Source: Balneola sp.
GTDB taxonomy: Bacteria; Bacteroidota; Rhodothermia; Balneolales; Balneolaceae
Direction: 5' to 3'
Length of the DNA: 64,000 nucleotides
NCBI GenBank assembly: GCA_002696035.1
Contig: NZQV01000005.1
Location: 1 to 64,000, forward strand
Shown: positions 27,238-35,966 of the stretch, in pieces
How positions within the stretch are numbered: position 1 is the stretch's first letter
Layout: every line of letters starts with the position of its first letter
The notes under the pieces: generated by a model
What the model was told of the DNA's origin: nothing
What the model saw: the letters and a program-made list of their open reading frames with translations, nothing else
Databases searched by the model: none
Made by a program: the position numbers and the translations under genes

Positions 27238-28002
27238 ATGGGAGATAAAACATTACAAGAACTGGTACAAATTTATTGCAAGGATCCGGCTCCGGGATTG
27301 CGAAATTCCATTATCAGCAAATCGATGCCGCTGATACGTAGTATTATTGGGAAGATCAGCCGTCCGGATCAACCGCTCACCCAGCTCGAAGACCTGGAAA
27401 GTGCCGGTATTTATGGGCTGCTGCAAGCCATGGATTCGTATGACTGTGAGCGAAATATTCAGTTCAATACCTTCGCATATTATCGCATTCGTGGTAACAT
27501 TGTGGACTACCTCCGCAGCATCGATCAGCTTCCCCGCAAACAACGTAAGAATTATGGTGAAGTGCAGCAGGTGATCCAGGAAAAAAGTCAGATCCTGGGC
27601 CGCGAACCTTCCGACGAGGAGATCGCCGAAGAACTGGACATGGACATTGAGGAGTATCACAAGCTGCTTTCGAATGTGCAGCAGCGAAATGTACTTTCCC
27701 TCGATACCCCGGCTTATGACGACAACTCAAATTCGCACTACGATTTTCACGAGAATCCGGACAGTGAAACTCCGGATGATGAATTGGTTAAAAAAGAACA
27801 GACCAAAGCGCTTCAGGAAAAGATCGGAAAGCTTAAAGAACGCGAGCGACTCATCCTGATGCTGTACTATTACGAAGATATGACCATGAGTGAGATCGCC
27901 CTGCTGCTGGAACTTACGGAAGCACGGATCTCACAAATTGTCGGGAAGATCCTGATCAAGCTAAAAGGCGATCTAAAGGAAGAACAATTCACCTTTTCGT
28001 AA
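27238..28002 (+). CDS. fliA: FliA sigma-28 factor
   Basis: This 254-residue sigma-70-family protein has region 2 (LEDLESAGIYGLLQAMDSYDCERNIQFNTFAYYRIRGNIVDYLRSID), region 3 (GREPSDEEIAEELDMDIEEYHKLL) and region 4 (LKERERLILMLYYYEDMTMSEIALLLELTEARISQIVGKIL). This is the FliA/WhiG/SigD architecture. It should recognise the CTTAAG-N16-CGATAA promoters in this window and be held by FlgM. Confidence 0.95.
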   Translation: MGDKTLQELVQIYCKDPAPGLRNSIISKSMPLIRSIIGKISRPDQPLTQLEDLESAGIYGLLQAMDSYDCERNIQFNTFAYYRIRGNIVDYLRSIDQLPRKQRKNYGEVQQVIQEKSQILGREPSDEEIAEELDMDIEEYHKLLSNVQQRNVLSLDTPAYDDNSNSHYDFHENPDSETPDDELVKKEQTKALQEKIGKLKERERLILMLYYYEDMTMSEIALLLELTEARISQIVGKILIKLKGDLKEEQFTFS

Positions 28003-28091
28003 CAGCTATCACCAATACTGAATATTTAATTTAATAAGCAGGGCATTATCACCGATAATGAAGTACCTGAATTACTTAAAAGGTATTTCGT

Positions 28092-28355
28092 ATGACCCTG
28101 ATACCCAAAATATCGCGCCTTAAAAAACTTCCTGAGCTGCTGAAGCAAAAGAGAGAAGCAGAAGAACACGCCAGCAAAGAAAAGCAGCATCAGCAAGAAA
28201 AGCGTAAAGACCGCAAGCCTTTCGAGATCGATGATGAAGTGACGTTGAATCCTGCGACGTTGAAGAATATGAAAATTCATCATCCCCCTACGCCCCATCG
28301 CAGAGCCAAATCCGAGGATGACAACATTGGCAACAATGTAGATCTTACGGTTTGA
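28092..28355 (+). CDS. Small highly charged protein, last gene of the flh-fliA operon
   Basis: This 87-residue protein is dominated by Lys, Glu and Gln helices (KREAEEHASKEKQHQQEKRKDRK) and a C-terminal part rich in His and Pro. AAAAGG lies about 8 bases before the ATG. A weak sigma-28-like element (TTTAAT-N17-CGATAA, 28030-28058) precedes it. The function is unknown and conservation is not established. Confidence 0.5.
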   Translation: MTLIPKISRLKKLPELLKQKREAEEHASKEKQHQQEKRKDRKPFEIDDEVTLNPATLKNMKIHHPPTPHRRAKSEDDNIGNNVDLTV

Positions 28356-28568
28356 TGGTAATCAGTTATCAGTGAGTAGTGATCAGTGACAGATCCGTGG
28401 TTCATATTCCGGGTTATTGATTGATTCAAGTAACAATTCCCTCAGGTGCAGAAGCACGGGTTTTAACCCTGATTTCTTTAATGGATAGTTGTCGGAAACA
28501 GTTTTGATTGATGATCTGTGATTTGAGGTCTTCGATTTCAGATCGGATATCCTGCCGGCTCAAGCTTT

Positions 28569-28800
28569 GAGATCCCTCGCGAAAGTAAGACCATTCTTTT
28601 GCAACATTTCGGCGACTCGGGATGACAACTTTTGGACTTGGACTACTATTGGTTTGAAAATATCATCAGTTTCTTTGTTGTCATCGAATTATCTAACATC
28701 TCCAAGGGCTACAACCAAATTTGAGTATCACTCTGCATGTTGTCATCCAGAGTGCATCTCATCCTTCCAAGGAATTTTGAAGTCAAACACGAGGGATCTC
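28569..28800. repeat. Nested inverted repeat pair
   Basis: GAGATCCCTCG (28569-28579) is the exact reverse complement of CGAGGGATCTC (28790-28800). Inside it, GGATGACAAC (28620-28629) is the exact reverse complement of GTTGTCATCC (28739-28748). The two halves look like copies of one dispersed repeat in opposite orientation. Confidence 0.75.
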
Positions 28801-28901
28801 GACAATCAGCCTCCTCGCGGAATACAACTTCACCCAAAGATCTTTTAAGTCTTACAGCGATCTCACAGCCTGCCGAGCGCTGACTTAAAAGCCCCAGCTT
28901 G

Positions 28902-28918
28902 GCAAGTCTCTGACTTGC
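28902..28918. repeat. 7-bp palindrome with 3-base loop
   Basis: GCAAGTC-TCT-GACTTGC is a perfect small hairpin in the gene-free region. Confidence 0.7.
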
Positions 28919-28959
28919 ATCATGGCACCAGTTCTAATTTAACGGCACACAAGACAAGT

Positions 28960-28975
28960 GGAAGCTGGAGCTTCC
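28960..28975. repeat. 7-bp palindrome with 2-base loop
   Basis: GGAAGCT-GG-AGCTTCC is a perfect inverted repeat between two other hairpins. Confidence 0.7.
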
Positions 28976-28982
28976 GGGACTG

Positions 28983-29008
28983 CGTTACGAAGATGGACCT
29001 TCGTAACG
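28983..29008. repeat. 10-bp perfect hairpin
   Basis: CGTTACGAAG and CTTCGTAACG flank a 6-base loop. No T tract follows on either strand, so it is not a standard terminator. Confidence 0.8.
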
Positions 29009-29140
29009 AGGTTAAGGTCATCCTGAATACATGAAGGATCTGCAAAAGTTGAATACCAGGAAAAATGCTTTTCGGAACAGTGTTCGAGATGGATTTTCGT
29101 GATCAGGATAAAACCCCGGCAGGGGTGCTCACATCAATAG

Positions 29141-29160
29141 CCCCGGGTCTAAACCCGGGG
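29141..29160. repeat. 8-bp GC-rich hairpin
   Basis: CCCCGGGT-CTAA-ACCCGGGG is a perfect stem with a 4-base loop. A related CCCC-GGCA-GGGG inverted repeat lies about 27 bases upstream (29114-29125). Confidence 0.8.
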
Positions 29161-29274
29161 TCGAAAACAGAAAAAGAAAAATTTTCGCCCCTCAGCAAAC
29201 CAAGCCCCAAAATGTCTATCGAAAATTGGGCGTTTATTTTACCAAAGGCAGAGGCTTTGATTTTGTGGCCCCTC

Positions 29275-29286
29275 CAATCGTCGGAC
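29275..29286. repeat. Extra copy of the CAATCGTCGGAC arm
   Basis: This 12-base sequence equals the first 12 bases of the left arm of the 29361-29410 inverted repeat, 75 bases upstream of it. Confidence 0.7.
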
Positions 29287-29360
29287 CACTTCTTGGTTGT
29301 TTAAAGAGTTTAGAGTTTGACCGGTGGAAATATTGTGCTTTGTCATGTGGTTTTCCTTTT

Positions 29361-29410
29361 CAATCGTCGGACGAGTTTTTACTTTTTTCCCGGATATCGT
29401 CCGACGATTG
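29361..29410. repeat. 14-bp perfect inverted repeat downstream of fliR
   Basis: CAATCGTCGGACGA (29361-29374) and TCGTCCGACGATTG (29397-29410) are exact reverse complements separated by 22 bases. It lies 40-90 bases past the fliR stop and could form a strong 3' structure on the fliR transcript. Confidence 0.82.
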
Positions 29411-29449
29411 AATAAGGACAAAAAAGCTTTAATAGGATCTCAGGTTGGC

Positions 29450-30238
29450 TTAGTTGATATCAGGTGCCAGTACGCCAAGCATTTCTGCGATGAAGTCGTA
29501 GAGGTGCTGGAACATCATTTCGAAAGCGGTGGGCAGGTACGGGATGGAAAGCATCAGCAGGGCAATTCCCACGCCGATCTTGATGGGAAGGGCAATGAAC
29601 ATCATGTTGGCCTGTGGCATGATTCGGGCAAAAATAGCCAGGGATACATCCAGCAAGAATATAACGATCATAAAGGGAGTGGCGATCTGTACGCCGATCA
29701 CAAAAAGGTAGGTGGCAATTTCGAGCATATACGGTCCAGCAAGGTGAATTTCGGCTTCCGTTACCGGGATAAGCTCAAAGCTTTTGGCCAGCGCACTGAT
29801 GTAGATCTTGTCGCCATCAATGCTCAAAAAGACCAGTACTGCTATCATCATAAACAAATTACTTACAATGGCACTCTGCTTTTGAGTCATAGTATCTACC
29901 ATACTGGCAAAACTGAGGGCCGAGTTCAAACTGATGAGCATACCGGCCATTTCAAGTCCTGCAAAAACAAGCTGACCGATCAACCCGAGTGCCACTCCTA
30001 CCAGTACTTCCATGAAAATAGCCGTCACAATAAAAAGCGTATCGGAGCTGGCTGAGATATAGGCGCCCTCGGCCGGAATGGCCCAGAACAACATCACCGA
30101 AGTAACAATGGAAAAGTAGATCTTGATCTGACGGGGAAAAGCCTGCGTACTGAAAAACGGGGCTGTCATCACCAGCGCAGCTACCCGCACGAAAACGAGA
30201 AAGGCAGACAGTATCATATCTATGGACAGTGATTCCAT
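29450..30238 (-). CDS. fliR: FliR export apparatus protein
   Basis: This 262-residue protein has about six hydrophobic segments and FliR features (FVRVAALVMTAPFFSTQAFPRQIKI, GLIGQLVFAGLEMAGMLIS, ANMMFIALPIKIGVGIALLML). With FliP and FliQ it forms the export channel. It is the last gene of the long minus-strand operon. Confidence 0.94.
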   Translation of the reverse strand: MESLSIDMILSAFLVFVRVAALVMTAPFFSTQAFPRQIKIYFSIVTSVMLFWAIPAEGAYISASSDTLFIVTAIFMEVLVGVALGLIGQLVFAGLEMAGMLISLNSALSFASMVDTMTQKQSAIVSNLFMMIAVLVFLSIDGDKIYISALAKSFELIPVTEAEIHLAGPYMLEIATYLFVIGVQIATPFMIVIFLLDVSLAIFARIMPQANMMFIALPIKIGVGIALLMLSIPYLPTAFEMMFQHLYDFIAEMLGVLAPDIN

Positions 30239-30263
30239 ATCAGGCTCTCTCGTTGATTAGTAT

Positions 30264-30533
30264 CTATTGTGCTATCTGGGGGATGTATTCAAAAACACGC
30301 GTGGTAAAATCGACGGCAAACTGCAGCATAAAGCCGAACATCAAAAAGAGTACGCCTACCACCACGGCCATTTTAGGCACGTAACTGAGGGTCATCTCCT
30401 GAATGGAGGTAGCGGCCTGGAATATGGCCACGGAAAGGCCGATCACCAGTGCTCCGATCATAGCCGGAGAACACAAAACGGTGACGGCTGTTAACATTTC
30501 CTGCAACCAATATAATGCGGTTTCTATATTCAT
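30264..30533 (-). CDS. fliQ: FliQ export apparatus protein
   Basis: This 89-residue protein has two transmembrane helices and the family pattern (LVIGLSVAIFQAATSIQEMTLSYVPKM). The size is typical. It lies between fliP and fliR. Confidence 0.95.
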   Translation of the reverse strand: MNIETALYWLQEMLTAVTVLCSPAMIGALVIGLSVAIFQAATSIQEMTLSYVPKMAVVVGVLFLMFGFMLQFAVDFTTRVFEYIPQIAQ

Positions 30534-30542
30534 AATGATCTC

Positions 30543-31370
30543 CTAATTAAAACTGTTTACCAGCGACTGCACCAGCAGGTACCAGCCATCGGTTAATACA
30601 AATACTAAAATTTTGAAGGGTAGCGACACCATCACCGGGGGCAAAAACATGATCCCCATCGAAAGCAAGATCGCCGCCACCACGAGGTCAATGACCATAA
30701 AAGGCAGGTATATCATAAATCCGATCTGGAAAGCAATGCGGAGTTCGCTGAGCACATACGAAGGCACAACCACATACAGCGGCAAATTCTCGATGTTGTT
30801 CACCGTACTCACCTCGGCCATATCCATGAAGTAAAGCAGATCCTTTTCCCTGGTCTGACGAACCATGAATTCCTTCAATGGAACTGCAGCCGTGGCGAGT
30901 GCTTCAACCTGCGTCATTTCCTCATTGATGTAAGGTTGAATAGCTTCTTCGTTCATCGTATCGAAGGTCGGCTTCATGATAAAAATGGTTAGAAAAAGCG
31001 CGAGCCCGATAAGCACCTGATTGGGTGGCGATTGCTGCGTACCGAGTCCCATTCTCAAAAAGAAGAACACCACAATGATGCGGGTAAAACTGGTCATCAT
31101 GGTGACAAATGCGGCCCCAAAAGACAGGATCGTGATCAGGATCAGGGCCTGAATGGCAAGGGTGAAATCTTCATCACCTGCATCTCCGCCGCCAATGGAA
31201 AGATCGATCTGTGGGATAGACTGAAACAACATCACCCCTGAAAAGCCTGCCTGAATAGCGGCGCCGTGTACAGGAGCTGTGGATTGAGCCTGAGCAGGCA
31301 TTGCCAGCCCCAAGCTCATCACACCAACAAATAAGACCCTGATAATTAAGTTTTTGCTAAAAGATCTCAT
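30543..31370 (-). CDS. fliP: FliP export apparatus protein
   Basis: This 275-residue protein has a cleavable signal peptide (ending AQAQS) and the conserved core (FVTMMTSFTRIIVVFFFLRMGLGTQQSPPNQVLIGLALFLTIFIMKP, IDLVVAAILLSMGIMFLPPVMVSLPFKILVFVLTDGW). It forms the export channel with FliQ and FliR and starts 1 base after the fliO stop. Confidence 0.96.
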   Translation of the reverse strand: MRSFSKNLIIRVLFVGVMSLGLAMPAQAQSTAPVHGAAIQAGFSGVMLFQSIPQIDLSIGGGDAGDEDFTLAIQALILITILSFGAAFVTMMTSFTRIIVVFFFLRMGLGTQQSPPNQVLIGLALFLTIFIMKPTFDTMNEEAIQPYINEEMTQVEALATAAVPLKEFMVRQTREKDLLYFMDMAEVSTVNNIENLPLYVVVPSYVLSELRIAFQIGFMIYLPFMVIDLVVAAILLSMGIMFLPPVMVSLPFKILVFVLTDGWYLLVQSLVNSFN

Positions 31371-31371
31371 T

Positions 31372-31989
31372 CTAATTGCTGACTACTTTTAATAGAGATT
31401 TGAAATCCATATTGCCGTTCTCATTCCGCAGTTTAGTCTGCTTTCCCTTCCTCATTTCCGGGGTATTTGGCAAGCCTTCTTTCCATTCTTCTTTGGGATA
31501 TCGGTGCAGCAGGTTCATTCCGTTTTCAGAAAGACCCACGATCCAGATCTCTTCGTTTATCTCCAGGAACTTGAGCTGACTGCTTTCCGAAAGCTGATGC
31601 GAATCCACTTCGCGGGTTTTTCCTTTTCTGGGATTTGTCCCCTCTTTCTTTTTGGCCCAGTACCAGATGCCACCCAATAGACTAACCAACACCAAAAAGG
31701 TGACAAATGCATTTTGAAACAGCGCCGGAGCTTCTTTCTTCTCCACACGCTGAGCGTCTGATTGCTTTTCCTCTGCTACTGCTATTGCCTCACTTTGCGC
31801 GGCTTGTGATGTGGTATCCGTCGTTTGCTCAATGACTCTGGATGAATTTTCTGGAGAAACCGAACGTGTATCCATTTGGGAAACCAGGAACAACCACATC
31901 ACCAACAGGATGAACGAAAGCCCCAGCACGATCTTCAGGATGCTCTGTGGATTTTTTCCCGTTTTGGAAAACATCTTTTGGAAATCCAT
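31372..31989 (-). CDS. fliO: FliO-like membrane protein
   Basis: This 205-residue protein has two hydrophobic segments (about 20-36 and 90-110) followed by a cytoplasmic domain with the FliO-type strand pattern LKFLEINEEIWIVGLSENGMNLLHR. FliO assists FliP assembly. Its start overlaps the fliN stop by one base (TAATG-type), and it precedes fliP. Confidence 0.78.
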   Translation of the reverse strand: MDFQKMFSKTGKNPQSILKIVLGLSFILLVMWLFLVSQMDTRSVSPENSSRVIEQTTDTTSQAAQSEAIAVAEEKQSDAQRVEKKEAPALFQNAFVTFLVLVSLLGGIWYWAKKKEGTNPRKGKTREVDSHQLSESSQLKFLEINEEIWIVGLSENGMNLLHRYPKEEWKEGLPNTPEMRKGKQTKLRNENGNMDFKSLLKVVSN

Positions 31990-32939
31990 CAGGAGAGCGT
32001 GGCTAAACGTTGTCGGGTGGTGATCAGGTTCGAGATCCGAACACCAAAGTGTTCATCTATTACTACCACTTCGCCGTGGGCAATTCGCTGCCCGTTCACC
32101 AGAATGTCCACCGGTTCCCCGGCCAGTTTTTCCAGCTCTATAACGGATCCTTTGGAAAGCTGAAGTACTTTCCCAAGCGGAAGCTCGATACGGCCGAGTT
32201 CTACGGAAACATCCATTTCCACATCTTTCAGCAGATCCATACTGTTTCCGTTCTCATTTTCGAATGCCGGGGTGTCCTCAAAATCCTCAAACTCGATGTA
32301 CTTGGCCGAGATCACTTCCTCTTCAGCTCCCAAGGTTTCTTCGGGTAACTCAGGTTCCTCTTCAAGGGTTTCTTCCAGCACTTCGCCGTCCTCTTCCTCA
32401 ATAATTTCTTCGGGCTCCTCTGCTTCCTCTACCACTTTTTGGGCTTCCGGATCTCCGATCAAAATAGCTGCGCGGACTTTATCGTCAGCTAGGCCCTCTA
32501 CTTCCATTTCACCGTAAAAATAGTTGGTGTGATTCTGGAGTTCTTCAAGATCATTCAGCTGAAATACATCCACTTCCCCAAAGCCGGTTTCAAGGCCTTC
32601 TTCTGCAAGTTTCTTCTTCAGCGTTTCTGTGAGTTCTCCGGAGAAATTCTTGAGCAGGTCTTTGGTTACTTCGTTGAATTTCTTTTCCTCAACACCAAGC
32701 ATTACGCTTGAAAGCAACCCAAACCACTCCTCATCCAGAATGGCAAATACGTCGATCTCGAGGGCTTCATCGCGGGTATATAAAACGATATCGTTATCCC
32801 GAAGCTTTGCCGAAGTTTCCTCAGCTTGCGTTTCCTCGAAGATTGTGATGGTGATCTTGGTGTCTTCAAGAAACAGGGAGGTTAGAAATTCCTGTATATC
32901 CGGAAGATGTTTTTGAAGTTGTTCTTGATACGTATTCAT
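31989..32939 (-). CDS. fliN: FliN/FliY switch protein with long N-terminal domain
   Basis: This 316-residue protein is much longer than the usual 137-residue FliN. Residues 235-316 form the SpoA/FliN domain (VSVELGRIELPLGKVLQLSKGSVIELEKLAGEPVDILVNGQRIAHGEVVVID). Residues 1-160 form a FliM-middle/CheC-like fold, and 167-208 are an acidic Glu-rich linker. This is the FliY layout known from Firmicutes and spirochetes. No EIDALL-type CheY-binding peptide is visible at the N-terminus. It lies 2 bases after fliM. Confidence 0.88.
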   Translation of the reverse strand: MNTYQEQLQKHLPDIQEFLTSLFLEDTKITITIFEETQAEETSAKLRDNDIVLYTRDEALEIDVFAILDEEWFGLLSSVMLGVEEKKFNEVTKDLLKNFSGELTETLKKKLAEEGLETGFGEVDVFQLNDLEELQNHTNYFYGEMEVEGLADDKVRAAILIGDPEAQKVVEEAEEPEEIIEEEDGEVLEETLEEEPELPEETLGAEEEVISAKYIEFEDFEDTPAFENENGNSMDLLKDVEMDVSVELGRIELPLGKVLQLSKGSVIELEKLAGEPVDILVNGQRIAHGEVVVIDEHFGVRISNLITTRQRLATLS

Positions 32940-32941
32940 AG

Positions 32942-33877
32942 TTATACGAGTTCGGTTTCGTTGATTTCTTCAAGGATCTCAAATACCTTAATGGCTCTTC
33001 GACCTTGTTTTAGCCCGGGATATCCTTTCATTTTGGTAGTACCGTTTACACGGATCTCCAGTGGGTCTTCTGATTTTTGCTTAAGCGGAAGGGCATCTCC
33101 TTCCTTAAGATTTATGATCTCTTTGAGGGTGAGTTTAGTGGTTCCCAAAAGCGGCTGAATGCGTACCGTAGCTTTTTCAAGCGTTCGTTTGTAAGCTTCC
33201 AGTTCTTCACCTTGCAGTCTTTCCAGGCGCGATTTCATCCCTTTTTTCATGATGGTATCGCTCATAGCTTTTTTCAGCAGGCTGTACGGATAGGAAACAC
33301 CGATCTCGAGTTGTTGTTCGCCCAGGTCTATCTTGAATTTGACGATTATGGTGGGGTCGACCGATGTTAAGTGCAGGTTTTCTGTCTTACTTTCGTAGAT
33401 CATAGAGTCGATCTGAAAATCCATATAAGGCTCCCACGCAGAAATGATCTCCGCATTGATGTGCCTGACCACCCGGTTCACTATCTTCTCTTCTATGATG
33501 GTGAGTTTCCTTTTCTCGGAAAGTGACTTACCCTGTCCTCCGCTCTGTCTTTCGATAAGATGAATACAGAATTCAGCAGGCATCACAATGATGATCTCAC
33601 CGCCCATTTCATTCACTTTTAATAAATAAATGGCACTCGGGTTTTCGATATTCTGCACAAAATCGTGAGAAGAGAATTGTACGATCTTGCTAAGGCTGAT
33701 CTCGACTTTGTAACGAAGGGTGGAACTGAAAATACGATTCAAATTACGCGACAGCACATCATGGATAGTACGCAGCGTGCGCATTATCTCCTTACTGAAC
33801 AGCTTGGGCTGTCTGAAATCGTAGGATTCTACATATTTAACTTTTCCCAAAGGTTTTTTGGGGGCTCGCATTTCCAT
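32942..33877 (-). CDS. fliM: FliM switch protein lacking the N-terminal CheY-binding peptide
   Basis: This 311-residue switch protein has the CheC-like middle domain (with INEMGGEII-like VNEMGGEIIIVMPAEF) and the C-terminal SpoA domain (LTLKEIINLKEGDALPL). The usual N-terminal LSQxEIDALL peptide that binds CheY-P is missing: only about 13 residues precede the YDFRQP motif that corresponds to YDPNTQ in E. coli. An in-frame TAG lies 24 bases upstream of the ATG, so the start cannot be moved far enough to recover it. Confidence 0.92.
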   Translation of the reverse strand: MEMRAPKKPLGKVKYVESYDFRQPKLFSKEIMRTLRTIHDVLSRNLNRIFSSTLRYKVEISLSKIVQFSSHDFVQNIENPSAIYLLKVNEMGGEIIIVMPAEFCIHLIERQSGGQGKSLSEKRKLTIIEEKIVNRVVRHINAEIISAWEPYMDFQIDSMIYESKTENLHLTSVDPTIIVKFKIDLGEQQLEIGVSYPYSLLKKAMSDTIMKKGMKSRLERLQGEELEAYKRTLEKATVRIQPLLGTTKLTLKEIINLKEGDALPLKQKSEDPLEIRVNGTTKMKGYPGLKQGRRAIKVFEILEEINETELV

Positions 33878-33901
33878 ACACTTGAGTTCGTTGGTTCGCT
33901 A

Positions 33902-34369
33902 TCATTGCATTACATATTTAGTGAAGTACAAATTGCGTACCGAACGCTCTTCAATTATGGAATTAATTACGTGAATTAGTTCGAGCCGGAGTTCGTCGCG
34001 CGTTTCAACTTTTACAAGTTCCGGAATAGTGCGAATGGAAAGGGTCTCGATCAGCTCTTGTTTGAGCCTGTTGTTTTTGGCTTGAAGGACGGAAATATGT
34101 GTCTGATCGCTCAACTCGAGGCTTATTTCTACCAATAGATATCTTTTGCCATTGGTATTGGCAGGATTCACCACCAGCTCTTCCAGCTCGTAAGTGGCAA
34201 AATCGGCCGGAGTTTTCTCGTTCATAGATCGGTAAACTTTTGGATAAAATTTATCAACCACGGCATAGGCTAAAACGCCCTGCCCTACAAAAAACAGGAT
34301 CACAAGGAAATATTTTCCTATAGAGAGAAATTTTGACGTTCCTCCTTTTCGACTTTTCTTCTTCGCCAT
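33902..34369 (-). CDS. fliL: FliL stator-associated protein
   Basis: This 155-residue protein has an N-terminal basic stretch, one transmembrane helix (about 18-36) and a periplasmic stomatin-like domain (LEELVVNPANTNGKRYLLVEISLEL ... LRLELIHVINSIIEERSVRNLYFTKYVMQ). FliL surrounds MotAB stators. It is between motB and fliM. Confidence 0.92.
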   Translation of the reverse strand: MAKKKSRKGGTSKFLSIGKYFLVILFFVGQGVLAYAVVDKFYPKVYRSMNEKTPADFATYELEELVVNPANTNGKRYLLVEISLELSDQTHISVLQAKNNRLKQELIETLSIRTIPELVKVETRDELRLELIHVINSIIEERSVRNLYFTKYVMQ

Positions 34370-34394
34370 AACTTATTCTCCTTCTCAATGTTTG

Positions 34395-35117
34395 TTAAAA
34401 CCAAATATCCTGATTACGTGCGTTATTCAGCATCAGATCTCGTAAATAAATTTCAACCCTTCTGTTCCTTCGCCGTCCGTCTTCGGTATCATTTTCCACA
34501 ATAGGGTTGAATTCCCCAAAACTGCTGGCTTTAAATTTATTGGGTTCTATGTCAGCATTTTGCTGTAAAAACTGCACAACCGATACCGAACGCGCAGCAC
34601 CGAGGTGCCAGTTGGTTTTATGTTCCGAGGTGTCCTTAATGGGGACATTATCGGTATGCCCCTGCACCTCCACTTCCCATATTTTATCGTCTATTTTTTG
34701 AGCTACTTCATCTAAAATTATCCTTGCATTGGGCAACAATCTTGAAGAACCGCTTTTGAATGTAAGGGAATCGTTCAGGGTTATTTTAACCCCGCTTGAA
34801 CTTATCTCAATATCCACTTCTTCGGAGAATTCATGGTTCTCCAGGATATCTGCAAAAGCCTGCCAGTATTCAACCCGCTCTTCCATCAGGTCTTCAATAT
34901 TGGTTGAGTCCATCATGGCCTCAAAGTCTTCCGTCTTTATATTCTGGGCATCAAAAAAGCCGGAGTCATCCTGGAAATACGATATAAACTGCTTGAACAC
35001 CGCATCATTCACACTGGGCGTGAGGGTGTATAACAGCACAAAAAAGACCAAAAGCAGCGTCATTAAGTCGCCGTAGGTCATTAACCAGTTGCCAGAACTT
35101 CCTTTAGATTTTCCCAT
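34395..35117 (-). CDS. motB: MotB stator protein
   Basis: This 240-residue protein has the single transmembrane helix with the proton-channel aspartate Asp17 (WLMTYGDLMTLLLVFFVLL), a plug-like segment, and an OmpA-type peptidoglycan-binding domain (VEVQGHTDNVPI, NRRVEI). Its start overlaps the motA end by 37 bases. Confidence 0.95.
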   Translation of the reverse strand: MGKSKGSSGNWLMTYGDLMTLLLVFFVLLYTLTPSVNDAVFKQFISYFQDDSGFFDAQNIKTEDFEAMMDSTNIEDLMEERVEYWQAFADILENHEFSEEVDIEISSSGVKITLNDSLTFKSGSSRLLPNARIILDEVAQKIDDKIWEVEVQGHTDNVPIKDTSEHKTNWHLGAARSVSVVQFLQQNADIEPNKFKASSFGEFNPIVENDTEDGRRRNRRVEIYLRDLMLNNARNQDIWF

Positions 35118-35959
35118 TCCTTATCCTGTTGTTCGATCCAAAGTTTGTAGAATTTCTCATCCCTTTTCTTCAGGATACTAAGTTCTTCGTGATGCTTGAT
35201 GTACTCGGCCCGGCTTTTGGGGTCGATATAAACCAGCATTTTCTTTTCCATGATCCTTGGGTTCTCTCCCTCAATGATGGATAGAATTCCAACCCTGAAC
35301 AGCTCCTTTCGGTTTCGATCCAATTCACTCAGGTACTCTAACTTTCCTGCAAGCGGACCAAAAAATACGTTGGCGAGAATAGTTCCGTACAATGTGGTTA
35401 TGAGCGCCACTGAAAGTCCAGCTCCTAAAGACTCCGGGTCTGCAATATTTTGAAGCATTAATACCATCCCGATCACCGTACCGATCATTCCAAAGGCCGG
35501 GGCATAGTTGGCCATCGAATTCAACAACATGATGGAAAGTTCTACCTGCTTTTCCCGGGCCTCAATCTCATCCCGCAATATGCTATCCAATTGTTCTTCT
35601 TTGAAACCATCTACCGCCAGCTGTAATCCGTTCTTCAGATATTCGTCTTTCAAATGCTTTATATCGTTGTCTAATACCAATAGTCCGTTCCGGCGTACTC
35701 TGCGGGCAAACATGGAGAGTAATTCCATGTCGGTTCGCAGGTCAATGGAATTCAATTTCATTAAGCTCAGCGTAGTGTCGAAACTGATCTTAATTTTGTT
35801 AAAACTATAGTTTATGGCGGTTGAAGCAAGTACACCACCCAACACGATCAGCAGCGATGAAGCGCTAAGAAAGGTGGATAAACTACCCTGAGCCACGATC
35901 GCTCCAATAATGAGCGAAAAACCTGCAATAAATCCTATAAGCGTTGATTTGTCTACCAT
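35081..35959 (-). CDS. motA: MotA stator protein
   Basis: This 292-residue protein has four hydrophobic segments and MotA features (STLIGFIAGFSLIIGAI, YAPAFGMIGTVIGMVLML, GTILANVFFGPLAGKL). The ATG at 35959 is only 7 bases after the -10 box of a sigma-28 promoter, so the mRNA may be leaderless. An intrinsic terminator upstream separates it from flgE. Confidence 0.94.
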   Translation of the reverse strand: MVDKSTLIGFIAGFSLIIGAIVAQGSLSTFLSASSLLIVLGGVLASTAINYSFNKIKISFDTTLSLMKLNSIDLRTDMELLSMFARRVRRNGLLVLDNDIKHLKDEYLKNGLQLAVDGFKEEQLDSILRDEIEAREKQVELSIMLLNSMANYAPAFGMIGTVIGMVLMLQNIADPESLGAGLSVALITTLYGTILANVFFGPLAGKLEYLSELDRNRKELFRVGILSIIEGENPRIMEKKMLVYIDPKSRAEYIKHHEELSILKKRDEKFYKLWIEQQDKEWENLKEVLATG

Positions 35960-35966
35960 GCATCAA

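Larger units (their letters stand above)
28356..29449. other. Gene-free palindrome-rich region
   Basis: About 1.1 kb between the convergent ends of the fliA operon and fliR holds no supported gene. It contains many inverted repeats, listed separately, resembling dispersed intergenic repeats or REP-like elements, and may be an accumulation site for such elements. Confidence 0.7.

Noticed and set aside
28030-28058. TTTAAT-N17-CGATAA before the 87-residue gene
   Set aside because: The -35 box deviates at two positions and the downstream gene is itself uncertain; mentioned only under that gene.
28569-28800. Possible CRISPR or insertion sequence ends
   Set aside because: There are no regularly spaced direct repeats, no transposase frame and no target-site duplication.
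29065-29304. 79-codon frame in the repeat region
   Set aside because: It runs through the GC-rich hairpin at 29141-29160 and has no protein-like pattern.
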